Shown: positions 58,001 through 64,000 of the stretch, piece by piece | Numbering within the stretch: the first letter of the stretch is position 1 | Layout: each line of letters starts with the position of its first letter | Assembly (NCBI RefSeq): GCF_003015185.1 | Contig: NZ_CP027860.1 | Span: 1,302,001 to 1,366,000 of the forward strand | Direction of reading: 5' to 3' | Length of the DNA stretch: 64,000 bases | Source of the DNA: Ahniella affigens | GTDB lineage: Bacteria; Pseudomonadota; Gammaproteobacteria; Xanthomonadales; Ahniellaceae | Notes under the pieces: model-generated | Database searches by the model: none | The model's input: the letters and a program-made list of their open reading frames with translations, nothing else | What the model was told of the DNA's origin: nothing | Made by a program: the position numbers and the translations under genes

Positions 58001-60200
58001 GTGTTGCCAAGATTGTGCCTGCTAAACCAACCGCCCATCCCCGGTCGCGATCCGTAAAAGCCACATCAGTGAGCCACTCGTCGGTCCCCGAAGCCTGAGC
58101 AGACCAACTCGATCCGCCATTCTGTGTCGCCACGATCACACCGTTGCGACCGACTGCCCAACCTCGTTTGGCATCGACAAAGGTCAATCCGTTGAGAATA
58201 GCAGTGGTCCCCGAGGTCTGAACCGACCAACTCGCCCCGCCGTCGAGTGTTGCCAAGATTGTGCCTGCTTCACCAACCGCCCAGCCGCGTTCGGCATCGG
58301 CAAAGGCTACCTCGTAGATCAACGAGTCGGTGCCGGAAGCTGGATCCAACCAGCTCGTCCCGCCATCCTTCGTCGCCAAAATCGTTCCGTTGCTACCCGC
58401 CGCCCAACCATGTTTAGCATCGGCAAAGGTCACTGCTTTGAGCCACACTTCCGTCACTGACGGCTGAGCCGACCAACTGGACCCGCCATCCTGCGTCGCC
58501 AAGATCGTGCCGATGCTTCCAACTGCCCACCCACGTTCGGCATCGGCAAAGGCCACAGAAAAGAGCAAGTCTTGGGTACCGGAAGGCTGAACCAACCAAC
58601 TCGAACCGCCATCCTGCGTCGCCACAATCGTGCCGTTGCTGCCAACTGCCCACCCACGTTCGGCATCGACAAAGGCCACCGCATTGAGATCAGCAGCGAT
58701 GCCCGAGTCCTGAATCAACCAACTCGAGCCACCGTCCTGCGTCGCCACGATCGTGCCCTCAACTCCGACCGCCCAGCCCCGCTGATCATCGGCAAAGGCC
58801 AATCCATTGAGCCACGCTTTGGTCCCCGAATCTTGAGCCGACCAACTCGCCCCACCATTCCGCGTCGCCACAATGGTGCCCTCACGACCGACTGCCCAGG
58901 CATGTTCGGCATTGGTAAATGCCAATCCGTTGATCTCCTGATCAGTTCCTGTCGCCTGAACCAACCAATTCGACCCGCCATCCCTCGTTGCCAAAATCGT
59001 TCCGTTGCTACCCGCCGCCCAACCATGTTTAGCATCGGCAAAGGCCACTGCGTTGAGCCACGCTTCCGTCACCGACGGCTGAGCCGACCAACTGGACCCA
59101 CCATCCTGCGTCGCAAAGATGGTGCCGTTGCTACCAACCGCCCAACCGCGTTTGGCATCGGAAAAGGCCACTGAGGAGAAATGACTCTGGGCCCACGAGA
59201 TCTGAACCGACCACCTCGCCCCGCCGTCCTGCGTCGCCACTATCGTGCCGTCGCTCGCGACCGCCCAAACGCGTTTGGCATCGGCAAAAGCCACCGAGGA
59301 GAACGGGTTGCGGGTGCCCGAGGCTTGAGCGGACCACCTCGCGCCGCCATCCTGTGTAGCCGTGATGGTGCCGTTCATACCAACCGCCCAACCGCGACTA
59401 GCATCGAAGAAGGCAACACCTTTGAAGTCCTCCTCGGTTCCGGAAGACTGGACCGACCAACTCGACCCGCCATCCCGCGTCGCCAAAATTGTGCCCCCAG
59501 TTCCAACCGCCCAGCCATTTTCCGCATCGGCAAAGGCCACGGCAGTGAGCGCCGTGTAGGTCTCCGAGTCCTGAGTCGACCAACTAACCCCGCCATCCCG
59601 CGTCACCAAGATCGTGCCTTGAACTCCAACCGCCCAGCCACTTTCGGCATCGACAAAAGACACTGCAGCGAGATCAGCAGTTGTCCGCGAGTCCTGCACC
59701 GACCAACTCAATCCACCATCCCGCGTCGCTACAATCGTGCCCCTGCGACCGACTGCCCAGCCTCGCTTGGCGTCGAAGAACGCCACCGCGTTGAGCCACG
59801 CGTTGGTCCCTGAAGTCTGAACCGACCAACTCGACCCGCCATCTCGCGTCGCCACAATCTTGCCGTCAAACCCAACCGCCCAGGCATTCTCTGCGCCAAC
59901 AGCTGCAAGTCCAGAAATCGTTGCGCCCGCGTACACGCGCCGAACCTTTTTTCCGCGGACAAGTGATAGTCCTTCTGCGCCGGAGATCAATAGGCTCGTA
60001 CTTTCCAATGTGTCGTTCAGGACAACCACGTCAGAAATATCGGCCAACTGGTCCTTGGCCCACCAAGCGTTGTCAACTTGGCGCTCCCATAGCGCAGGTC
60101 GCTCGGGATCCTTCGGCGTGGGCGCAAGCCAGTACAACCCACCCGCTGTAATCATGGTGATGGCGAAAAACACCAAGAGGGCGTTCCGAAGGTTTCGCAT
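55053..60200 (-). CDS. Giant YCF48-repeat / KAP P-loop NTPase membrane fusion protein
   Basis: 1,715 residues from the ATG at 60200, which overlaps the upstream stop (TGATG) and has GGGGAA before it. Layout: membrane helix 7-24; about 20 tandem 41-residue repeats at about 85-905, consensus WAVGxxGTIxATxDGGxSWS, resembling YCF48/BNR propeller blades; a membrane helix at 915-935; Walker A GPWGSGKS at about 988-995; two membrane helices (1058-1081 and 1268-1291); Walker B LLIFFDDLDRL at about 1337-1347; two more helices (1477-1493, 1559-1580); then a soluble tail. Two membrane helices between Walker A and B are characteristic of KAP NTPases (Kidins220/PifA family), some of which belong to phage-defence systems. 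The topology puts the propeller outside and the NTPase inside, so an external signal could drive an NTP-dependent action. Adjacent divergent gene 60700-61503 looks nuclease-like. The function is unknown. Confidence 0.88.
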   Translation of the reverse strand: MRNLRNALLVFFAITMITAGGLYWLAPTPKDPERPALWERQVDNAWWAKDQLADISDVVVLNDTLESTSLLISGAEGLSLVRGKKVRRVYAGATISGLAAVGAENAWAVGFDGKIVATRDGGSSWSVQTSGTNAWLNAVAFFDAKRGWAVGRRGTIVATRDGGLSWSVQDSRTTADLAAVSFVDAESGWAVGVQGTILVTRDGGVSWSTQDSETYTALTAVAFADAENGWAVGTGGTILATRDGGSSWSVQSSGTEEDFKGVAFFDASRGWAVGMNGTITATQDGGARWSAQASGTRNPFSSVAFADAKRVWAVASDGTIVATQDGGARWSVQISWAQSHFSSVAFSDAKRGWAVGSNGTIFATQDGGSSWSAQPSVTEAWLNAVAFADAKHGWAAGSNGTILATRDGGSNWLVQATGTDQEINGLAFTNAEHAWAVGREGTIVATRNGGASWSAQDSGTKAWLNGLAFADDQRGWAVGVEGTIVATQDGGSSWLIQDSGIAADLNAVAFVDAERGWAVGSNGTIVATQDGGSSWLVQPSGTQDLLFSVAFADAERGWAVGSIGTILATQDGGSSWSAQPSVTEVWLKAVTFADAKHGWAAGSNGTILATKDGGTSWLDPASGTDSLIYEVAFADAERGWAVGEAGTILATLDGGASWSVQTSGTTAILNGLTFVDAKRGWAVGRNGVIVATQNGGSSWSAQASGTDEWLTDVAFTDRDRGWAVGLAGTILATLDGGASWSVQTSGTTAVLSGLTFVDAKRGWAVGRNGVILATQDGGSSWSDQSSETEEWLTDVTFANTERGWAIGDKGTILVTRDGGASWSLKNSGTDADLIAVAFADAERSWVVGRGGTIVATRDGGASWSVQNSGTDATLTAVAFVDAERGWAVGPYTMIKSTDGGASWSAISPMRSTPPSATYWLLAVSALMLIIAISLSLVPQRDERGGEVASDAAIAKPDQDRLQAQRHAERLAAFFNHAGTNPPLTLAISGPWGSGKSSLMNLLANEMRRDGFRPIWINLWHQQDEAQLYTNLVRAIRRDGVPPWWCSSGFLLRTTLAVRRLGTWAALLALALAILVVSLYPLRLSSGDSWFAPIVDSGKQFWRDFETASDAGKRRRFVVNTDWLDGLSKFHGFDLNAAETLSIDTRLASTEPAEIAATNTPANSDPPSQHEVVQALLRPVWGRQFQQLEDLLAELHKDSPCSARTRPDAGVGKQLSCAEFHQGIDWLTRAQSCWTGTTACPDRYDAYRLEGWQAGVASLSHQGAKLSAGYGLELSSVVGLLVLMLTILPQLRALPGDSRTWLARLRSSFSGMPEGDPGLRHRFAQGLAELARHMQRRPLLIFFDDLDRLDGKRTLEFLECLNFLSTDHRAGYYIVGMDYERVVHTLAPQFVEEVKAKYGSADAEALREAQVRHARRYLQKLIHVVYAMPLASAAKVVEEAAPAVQSAEPGTWRDRVAVVRNLLYRHRGLLRQCFEWAGPLFLATSVAIVWWTNLDRHEYQVRPETLAAEAPAKLQSDATPPSIAPQQTPNMQPEALPSPPVQRSGGFNVPDRSIDALPITRSVWMIAAIPFALFGLALVYWLSTQKLKDPVNLREAYGRWFRLLPIETPRDAKRLANAIRVEAGLSRESLLNPDPTMVQRDIQQTIELVALASLTVLKRRMGELRFRSWGPKIAAAVKESGLTMDTVREQLDAGTREAEIDRVLRYTGLTEKPRQQ
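57480..59945 (-). repeat. Array of about 20 tandem 123-bp coding repeats
   Basis: Each 123-bp unit encodes one 41-residue propeller-like repeat. I count 20 WAVG-type starts. DNA copies are recent in part: a two-unit block at about 57804-58049 is nearly identical to 58050-58295 (exact offset 246 bp), and the pair of repeats 7-8 resembles pair 12-13. The last unit is degenerate (WAVGPYTMIKSTDGG). Confidence 0.88.
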
Positions 60201-60469
60201 CAGTGATTCCCCGCTGTGCCTGTCGCCAAACTGGACGACAGTGATAGCCATCGAGTACGAGTCGCCACACCGCTGGACTGGTGTATCCAGAAGACCAGAC
60301 CACGCAACTCATTCGTTTCCTTGAACCCAGAGCCGCTCAGCTCGATCGACTCGTTTTCGCGCCACGCCGGGTCAAGACCAGTTGATTGGAGTAACGCGTC
60401 GGTATAAGCGCAGATTGATGGCGTTGCGGTGCGAAAGGAAACAAGAACTAGGAGATACCGGTATCGCAT
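60200..60469 (-). CDS. Small secreted protein coupled to the KAP fusion gene
   Basis: 89 residues starting MRYRYLLVLVSFRTATPSICA, which resembles a signal peptide, with a mature part of about 68 residues (ESIELSGSGF, NELRGLVFWIHQ). GGGG lies upstream at a usable distance. Its stop overlaps the start of the KAP gene (TGATG), so it is probably translated first and coupled. The frame extends upstream to 60631. No domain recognised; it may be a partner, a leader, or only a coupling ORF. Confidence 0.5.
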   Translation of the reverse strand: MRYRYLLVLVSFRTATPSICAYTDALLQSTGLDPAWRENESIELSGSGFKETNELRGLVFWIHQSSGVATRTRWLSLSSSLATGTAGNH

Positions 60470-60699
60470 GTGAACGCCCCAATCAATTTTCCCCAAGGGG
60501 ACGAAAGGCAGGCTAGGAACTCCAAGCCAGCAAGTCAACAGGATCGCCTTGGTATCGCTATCGAGCGCCACTGAAGCGGAGCATTGCAAAGAACCCAGTT
60601 CTACGGGGACACCTTGAACCGCCCATCCCAAGAGATGTGGTAATTCTGCGTTAGCGATCTACCCTACCGATCGAAGCAACGACGCTCTTGTGAGGCAAA
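60470..60699. promoter_or_regulatory. Divergent promoter region of the KAP / nuclease-like pair
   Basis: 230 bases between the two start codons. Promoters for both sides expected; no operator or repeat recognised. Confidence 0.35.
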
Positions 60700-61503
60700 A
60701 TGAGCAGAGCAACTGCAGATGCGTTGATCCGAAACCTCAAGTTGCTTAACACAAAAGAGCGAGATCATCTGATGCGACTGGCCTATCTTGGTCAGAGCAC
60801 CGACTATTCGACGGCATCGGTGTTCCTTTCGGCCGAGCTAGACCAGTGCCTACGCGAACTGGGTTTGGGGCTCTCATCCCATGCACGGTGCGTCTTTGCC
60901 GGCATGGACTACCACTTGGATTGGCTGTTCGCGGCCGCCTGGCTGGCCATGAAGTCGTCCTCCTGGTCGCCTCCGGAAGCGATTCCGATGATCCCGATAG
61001 AACCGTATAAGGCAGTTGAGGGTATCAAGGCGATATACACCGACTTTCGTCCCATTACCGGCTCCCAAGAGGACATCGACCTTGTGGTGGTCTACGACGA
61101 CGGCACCAAGCTCACACTCCTCTTTGTCGAGGCAAAAGGCAGTGCGGCGTTTAATTGGGTGCAGTTGGCTCGGAAGCTAATCCGACTGGATCGCATACTT
61201 GTCAAATCCAAAATGGCTGCTCAGGGCAACGGTTTATTTGACTTCCACATGATCCTGGCAGCGCCAAAAGGGAAGAAACCGAAGTCTGACGTCTGCCTTG
61301 AGTACGTACGAAGCAAGATTGAAAAGGCTGGCCAACCCGAAGTGTATGGACCCATGTTGAAGGCACTGAACCGTCATGCGAGCGGGCTTGGTCGACGCTT
61401 GCAATTCCTGCCCATCTCGGGCTTCCCTGAGCAAACGTACGCCGTCAGGCGCGTGCCCAAAACGGGCGAGGAAACTCATTGGACTCTAAAAAAGCGCCCA
61501 TAA
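60700..61503 (+). CDS. Putative PD-(D/E)XK nuclease-like protein, divergent from KAP gene
   Basis: 267 residues with GAGG before the ATG. No known family recognised, but residues 124-166 read as a restriction-like core: D127 (EDIDLVVVYDD), then E144-x-K146 (LLFVEAKG), followed by a helix with Q155 (NWVQLARKLIRLDRIL), the arrangement of PD-(D/E)XK nucleases. Residues 60-90 carry MDYHLDWLFAAAWL. The gene sits 230 bp from the coupled small ORF/KAP unit on the opposite strand, so a shared regulatory region is plausible. Nuclease activity is inferred from motif only; the same core also occurs in non-catalytic proteins. Confidence 0.6.
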   Translation: MSRATADALIRNLKLLNTKERDHLMRLAYLGQSTDYSTASVFLSAELDQCLRELGLGLSSHARCVFAGMDYHLDWLFAAAWLAMKSSSWSPPEAIPMIPIEPYKAVEGIKAIYTDFRPITGSQEDIDLVVVYDDGTKLTLLFVEAKGSAAFNWVQLARKLIRLDRILVKSKMAAQGNGLFDFHMILAAPKGKKPKSDVCLEYVRSKIEKAGQPEVYGPMLKALNRHASGLGRRLQFLPISGFPEQTYAVRRVPKTGEETHWTLKKRP

Positions 61504-61551
61504 GGAGCCGCTGATTAAATTCAGAGGTGACGTAGACCATGGCCAAGCGCG

Positions 61552-61676
61552 CACGTGCTTGATTCTGGAGCAGCGAGTCCGGACCCCGGTCTTCGCCGGG
61601 GCAGGCTAGGTGCCGGACTCATTTGCGGGCTGGGACTCATTGCGGGTCTGAAAGTCCAGGATGGACTGATTCAGAC
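61552..61676. repeat. Compound hairpin repeat (second full copy)
   Basis: Shares GTGCTTGATTCTGGAGCA with the element at 8943-9043, then GAGTCCGG/CCGGACTC (61575-61620) enclosing CCCCGG/CCGGGG (61584-61601), then GTCTGAAAGTCCA paired with TGGACTGATTCAGAC (61646-61676). The order of modules is the same as at 9 kb, though here the middle module is larger. Confidence 0.65.
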
Positions 61677-61865
61677 TCTCCCCAGCAGTCCTTCAAGAAG
61701 CCGGGACTTCCGAACAGGCGCCTTGCTTCCTATCGTCGTCAAAGTCTCATGGCGCCGTTGTCCGAGCATCTCCGGGCCGGTCATTCCAATGTGATTGCCG
61801 CACAGGCTGGTCTCGTCGAACGATTTGCAAAAGTTCCGAAATGGGGTCGATTGCCAGCAGGCACT

Positions 61866-61879
61866 TTGACCCAGGTCAA
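61866..61879 (+). promoter_or_regulatory. FNR/ANR-type box upstream of ccoG
   Basis: TTGAC-CCAG-GTCAA is a perfect inverted repeat close to the FNR/ANR consensus TTGAT-N4-ATCAA. Its centre is 32 bases before a possible -10 hexamer AACAAT (61902-61907), which would place the site at -41.5, the class II activation position. This fits oxygen-limited expression of cbb3 assembly genes. Confidence 0.5.
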
Positions 61880-61932
61880 GTCGCGAGCGTTGCGGCGGCA
61901 CAACAATTCGGCCCAGACTAGATGCCAAGACC

Positions 61933-63318
61933 ATGAGCAAACGCGAAAATATTCCGCTGCAGGTGATTGATGAGATGTATGTCTCGGAGCGCAAGATCTA
62001 TCCGCGCGATGTGGACGGGACGTTTCAGCGGCTGCGGCGCTGGGCGGTGTTTGTGTTGCTCGGTCTCTACTACGGCGTGGCTTGGTTCAACTGGGACGGT
62101 CGGCAGGCCGTGTTGTGGGATCTGCCGGCGCGCAAGTTCTATGTGTTTGGTCTGAGCTTCTGGCCGCAGGACTTCATCTTCCTGGCCCTGCTGTTGATCA
62201 TTGCCGGGCTGTCGCTGTTCTTCTTCACCGCACTCGCCGGGCGGCTTTGGTGCGGCTATGCGTGTCCACAGACGGTCTGGACGGAGACGTTCCTGTGGAT
62301 CGAGCACTGGCTTGAGGGCGACCGTCCGCAGCGGATGAAGCTGGATGCTGGTCCTTGGAATGCCAACAAGATCAAGCGCAAGGGCGGCAAACACTTGCTC
62401 TGGATCGTCTTCGCGCTGTGGACTGGTTTCACGTTCGTCGGCTACTTCACGCCTATTCGCGAGCTCGCGGGGCGGTTCTGGCCGTTTGAGTGGAGCAGTT
62501 GGGAAACGTTCTGGGTGCTGTTCTATTCGTTTGCGACTTGGGGCAATGCCGGCTTCATGCGCGAGCAAGTCTGCAAATACATGTGTCCGTATGCCCGATT
62601 CCAGAGCGCGATGTTCGATCGCGATACCCTGATCATCGCCTATGACGAAAAGCGGGGCGAAGACCGTGGGGCGAGAAAGCGTGGAACGGACTACAAGGCC
62701 AAGGGTCTGGGCGACTGCATCGATTGCACGATCTGCGTGCAGGTGTGTCCGACCGGCATTGATATCCGTGACGGACTCCAATACGAATGCATCGCCTGTG
62801 GCTCCTGCATCGACGCGTGCGATGAAGTGATGGATCGCATGGGGTATCCGCGCGGTTTGGTGCGCTATACCACGCAGCACCAACTTGAGGACAAGCAGAC
62901 CCACGTGTTCCGTTGGCGGATTGTCGTATACGCGATCTTGTTGTTGGCCATTACGGTTGGGCTCGGGCTGAGCATTGCCTGGCGCAAGCCGGTCATCATG
63001 GATGTGATCCGCGACCGCAATGCGCTCTACCGCGAGACCTACGAACACCAAATTCAGAACGGCTACATGCTGCGGATCATCAACAAGACCGAATCCGCGC
63101 AGCGCTTCGAGCTGGAACTGGTCGGCCCGCCGAGTTTGACCTTCGCGCGCCATCCCGGCGTGATCGAATTGCCGCCCGAGGAAGTTCGGACGGTGGGCGT
63201 GATGCTGTCGGCACCGGCATCAGATGTGAAAGGCAAGGTCGACATCGAATTTGTGCTGAAATCCGAAGGCAGCGATTTCAGTCTGACCGAGTCGTCGCGA
63301 TTCTTTGCTCCGGAGTAA
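61933..63318 (+). CDS. ccoG: cbb3 oxidase accessory ferredoxin CcoG
   Basis: 461 residues. Membrane helices are interleaved with Cys motifs: WCGYACPQTVW, CKYMCPYARF, and two 4Fe-4S sets CIDCTICVQVCPTG and CIACGSCIDACDE, and an Ig-like C-terminal domain. CcoG (FixG/RdxA) reduces copper for cbb3-type cytochrome oxidase assembly at the inner membrane. First gene of ccoGHI here; ccoNOP were not found in this window. Confidence 0.94.
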   Translation: MSKRENIPLQVIDEMYVSERKIYPRDVDGTFQRLRRWAVFVLLGLYYGVAWFNWDGRQAVLWDLPARKFYVFGLSFWPQDFIFLALLLIIAGLSLFFFTALAGRLWCGYACPQTVWTETFLWIEHWLEGDRPQRMKLDAGPWNANKIKRKGGKHLLWIVFALWTGFTFVGYFTPIRELAGRFWPFEWSSWETFWVLFYSFATWGNAGFMREQVCKYMCPYARFQSAMFDRDTLIIAYDEKRGEDRGARKRGTDYKAKGLGDCIDCTICVQVCPTGIDIRDGLQYECIACGSCIDACDEVMDRMGYPRGLVRYTTQHQLEDKQTHVFRWRIVVYAILLLAITVGLGLSIAWRKPVIMDVIRDRNALYRETYEHQIQNGYMLRIINKTESAQRFELELVGPPSLTFARHPGVIELPPEEVRTVGVMLSAPASDVKGKVDIEFVLKSEGSDFSLTESSRFFAPE

Positions 63319-63321
63319 CTC

Positions 63322-63804
63322 ATGCGTGCTTTTCGTGAACCAATGGTCTGGCTCGTCACCGTGATTCCGGTATTGACGATCGTCGGCGGTATTGTGACCA
63401 TGCGCTTGGCGTCGGCGAACGGCCCGCTGGCCAGTGCGCCGGAAACCGTGTCGCGCTCAGGGCAGATGCAGCTGAGTGATCTTGGGCCGGACGAGCGAGC
63501 CATGACCTTGAATCTGCACGCGGTACTAGAGCAGAAGTCCCCAGGTCGTTGGGTCTTTACCGATTGGCCCAACATCAATTCCCAGGCGGCGACGTTGATG
63601 ATCGTGCATCCCAACGAGCAGGAGCGCGACATGACCATATCGTTGGCCGATTCCGATCACGTCATTGACTTGGTTCCCGACGCGCTGCCTTGGGCGTTGT
63701 GCGAATTTCGGCTACAGGACGAACAAGCTGGCTGGCGGCTGGTTGGGACACTTGATCCGGCCACCCAACAAGTACACTTGCGGTCGAAACTGAGTCGGCT
63801 GTGA
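63322..63804 (+). CDS. FixH-family protein (CcoH-like)
   Basis: 160 residues with an N-terminal membrane anchor (MVWLVTVIPVLTIVGGIVTM) and a periplasmic FixH-like beta domain. FixH/CcoH is needed for assembly of cbb3 oxidase and copper delivery. It starts 3 bases after ccoG and its stop overlaps the GTG of ccoI. Confidence 0.85.
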   Translation: MRAFREPMVWLVTVIPVLTIVGGIVTMRLASANGPLASAPETVSRSGQMQLSDLGPDERAMTLNLHAVLEQKSPGRWVFTDWPNINSQAATLMIVHPNEQERDMTISLADSDHVIDLVPDALPWALCEFRLQDEQAGWRLVGTLDPATQQVHLRSKLSRL

Positions 63805-64000
63805 ATACTTTGAATCCGGCGCTGGCAGGGACCAACGCAGGGTGTTTTCATTGTGGCGAGCCGCTGACGGGGCCCGCCTTGCTGGCCAAGGGGCAGCGCT
63901 ATTGCTGTACCGGTTGTCTTGCTGCTGCCGAGTTCATTCACCAACAAGGGCTGGGCGACTATTACCGGCTCCGCACCGAGCGTGGCTCAAGGCCGGAGCA
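63801..64000 (+). CDS. ccoI: Copper-exporting P1B-type ATPase CcoI, N-terminal part
   Basis: GTG start overlapping the previous stop (GTGA). The first 66 codons encode CFHCGEP and CCTGCLAAAEFIHQQGLGDYYRLR, the metal-binding N-terminus of CcoI/FixI. The gene is cut by the window end. CcoI pumps copper across the inner membrane for insertion in the cbb3 oxidase. Confidence 0.88.
   Translation, partial: MNTLNPALAGTNAGCFHCGEPLTGPALLAKGQRYCCTGCLAAAEFIHQQGLGDYYRLRTERGSRPE

Larger units (their letters stand above)
61504..61932. other. Intergenic region with compound hairpin and FNR-type site
   Basis: No supported gene. It holds the hairpin repeat at 61552-61676 near the end of the nuclease-like gene, and the FNR/ANR-type box at 61866-61879 before ccoG. 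Confidence 0.5.

Noticed and set aside
58572-59813. Long open frames antisense to the KAP repeat array (about 200 residues each)
   Set aside because: They mirror the repeated DNA of the real gene and exist only because the repeat lacks stops in that frame; no start signal or family match.
57480-59945. CRISPR-like periodicity
   Set aside because: The period is 123 bp, coding and continuous in one frame, with no spacers; these are protein repeats.

Overview
The window looks like a chromosomal segment of a gammaproteobacterium of the Lysobacterales (Xanthomonadales), probably near Rhodanobacteraceae. This rests on gene order (yciI-bolA-scpA-scpB-rluB, apaG-apaH, gshA-LOG-epmA-ligA), on REP-type 'GGGAGCGG...CAGCCGCGA' palindromes, and on the abundance of Ser/Thr kinases with TPR tails. 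No rRNA, tRNA or CRISPR was seen. This is inference from the sequence alone; no database search was made.

Layout. 0.1-3 kb: a secreted HExxH metalloprotease-like protein with cadherin-like repeats, frameshifted in a 5-G run. 3.2-5.5 kb: a GAF-GAF-degenerate GGDEF protein coupled to a small secreted protein. 5.7-8.7 kb: a secreted propeller-like gene split by a complete IS21-family element with a 6-bp target duplication. 9.2-16.5 kb: two tandem Ser/Thr kinase paralogues whose upstream ~480 bp and kinase halves are nearly identical while their TPR halves differ, with a small secreted protein between them. 16.8-18 kb: an orphan contractile-tail sheath gene. 18.3-27.2 kb: metallophosphoesterase, trans-sulfuration enzyme, capD-galU envelope-sugar pair, gamma-carbonic anhydrase, fatty-acid desaturase, diguanylate cyclase, 2OG-Fe oxygenase. 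27-35.7 kb: yoaA helicase, a TPR lipoprotein, mrcB, an S9 peptidase, fumC. 35.9-40 kb: yciI-bolA and scpA-scpB-rluB, with acidic (ScpB) and basic glycine/proline-rich (RluB) tails, followed by REP palindromes. 40.3-49 kb: apaH-apaG, MAPEG protein, gshA, LOG protein, epmA, ligA, and a PilZ / DUF192 lipoprotein / M50 peptidase run. 49.3-54.9 kb: a third membrane Ser/Thr kinase in an operon with an M28 peptidase lipoprotein and a TPR protein.

The most unusual locus is 55.0-61.5 kb. A 1,715-residue membrane protein carries about 20 tandem 41-residue YCF48/BNR-like propeller repeats, apparently outside the cytoplasmic membrane, fused through a transmembrane helix to a KAP-family P-loop NTPase with further membrane helices. 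It is translationally coupled to a tiny secreted ORF. Divergently transcribed beside it is a 267-residue protein with a PD-(D/E)XK-like D...ExK core. This is the best candidate for an undescribed sensing or defence system. The window ends with ccoG-ccoH-ccoI, cbb3 oxidase assembly genes preceded by an FNR/ANR-type site, with ccoI cut by the window edge.

Several intergenic regions share a family of compound hairpins (about 3.2, 9.0, 34.2 and 61.6 kb).
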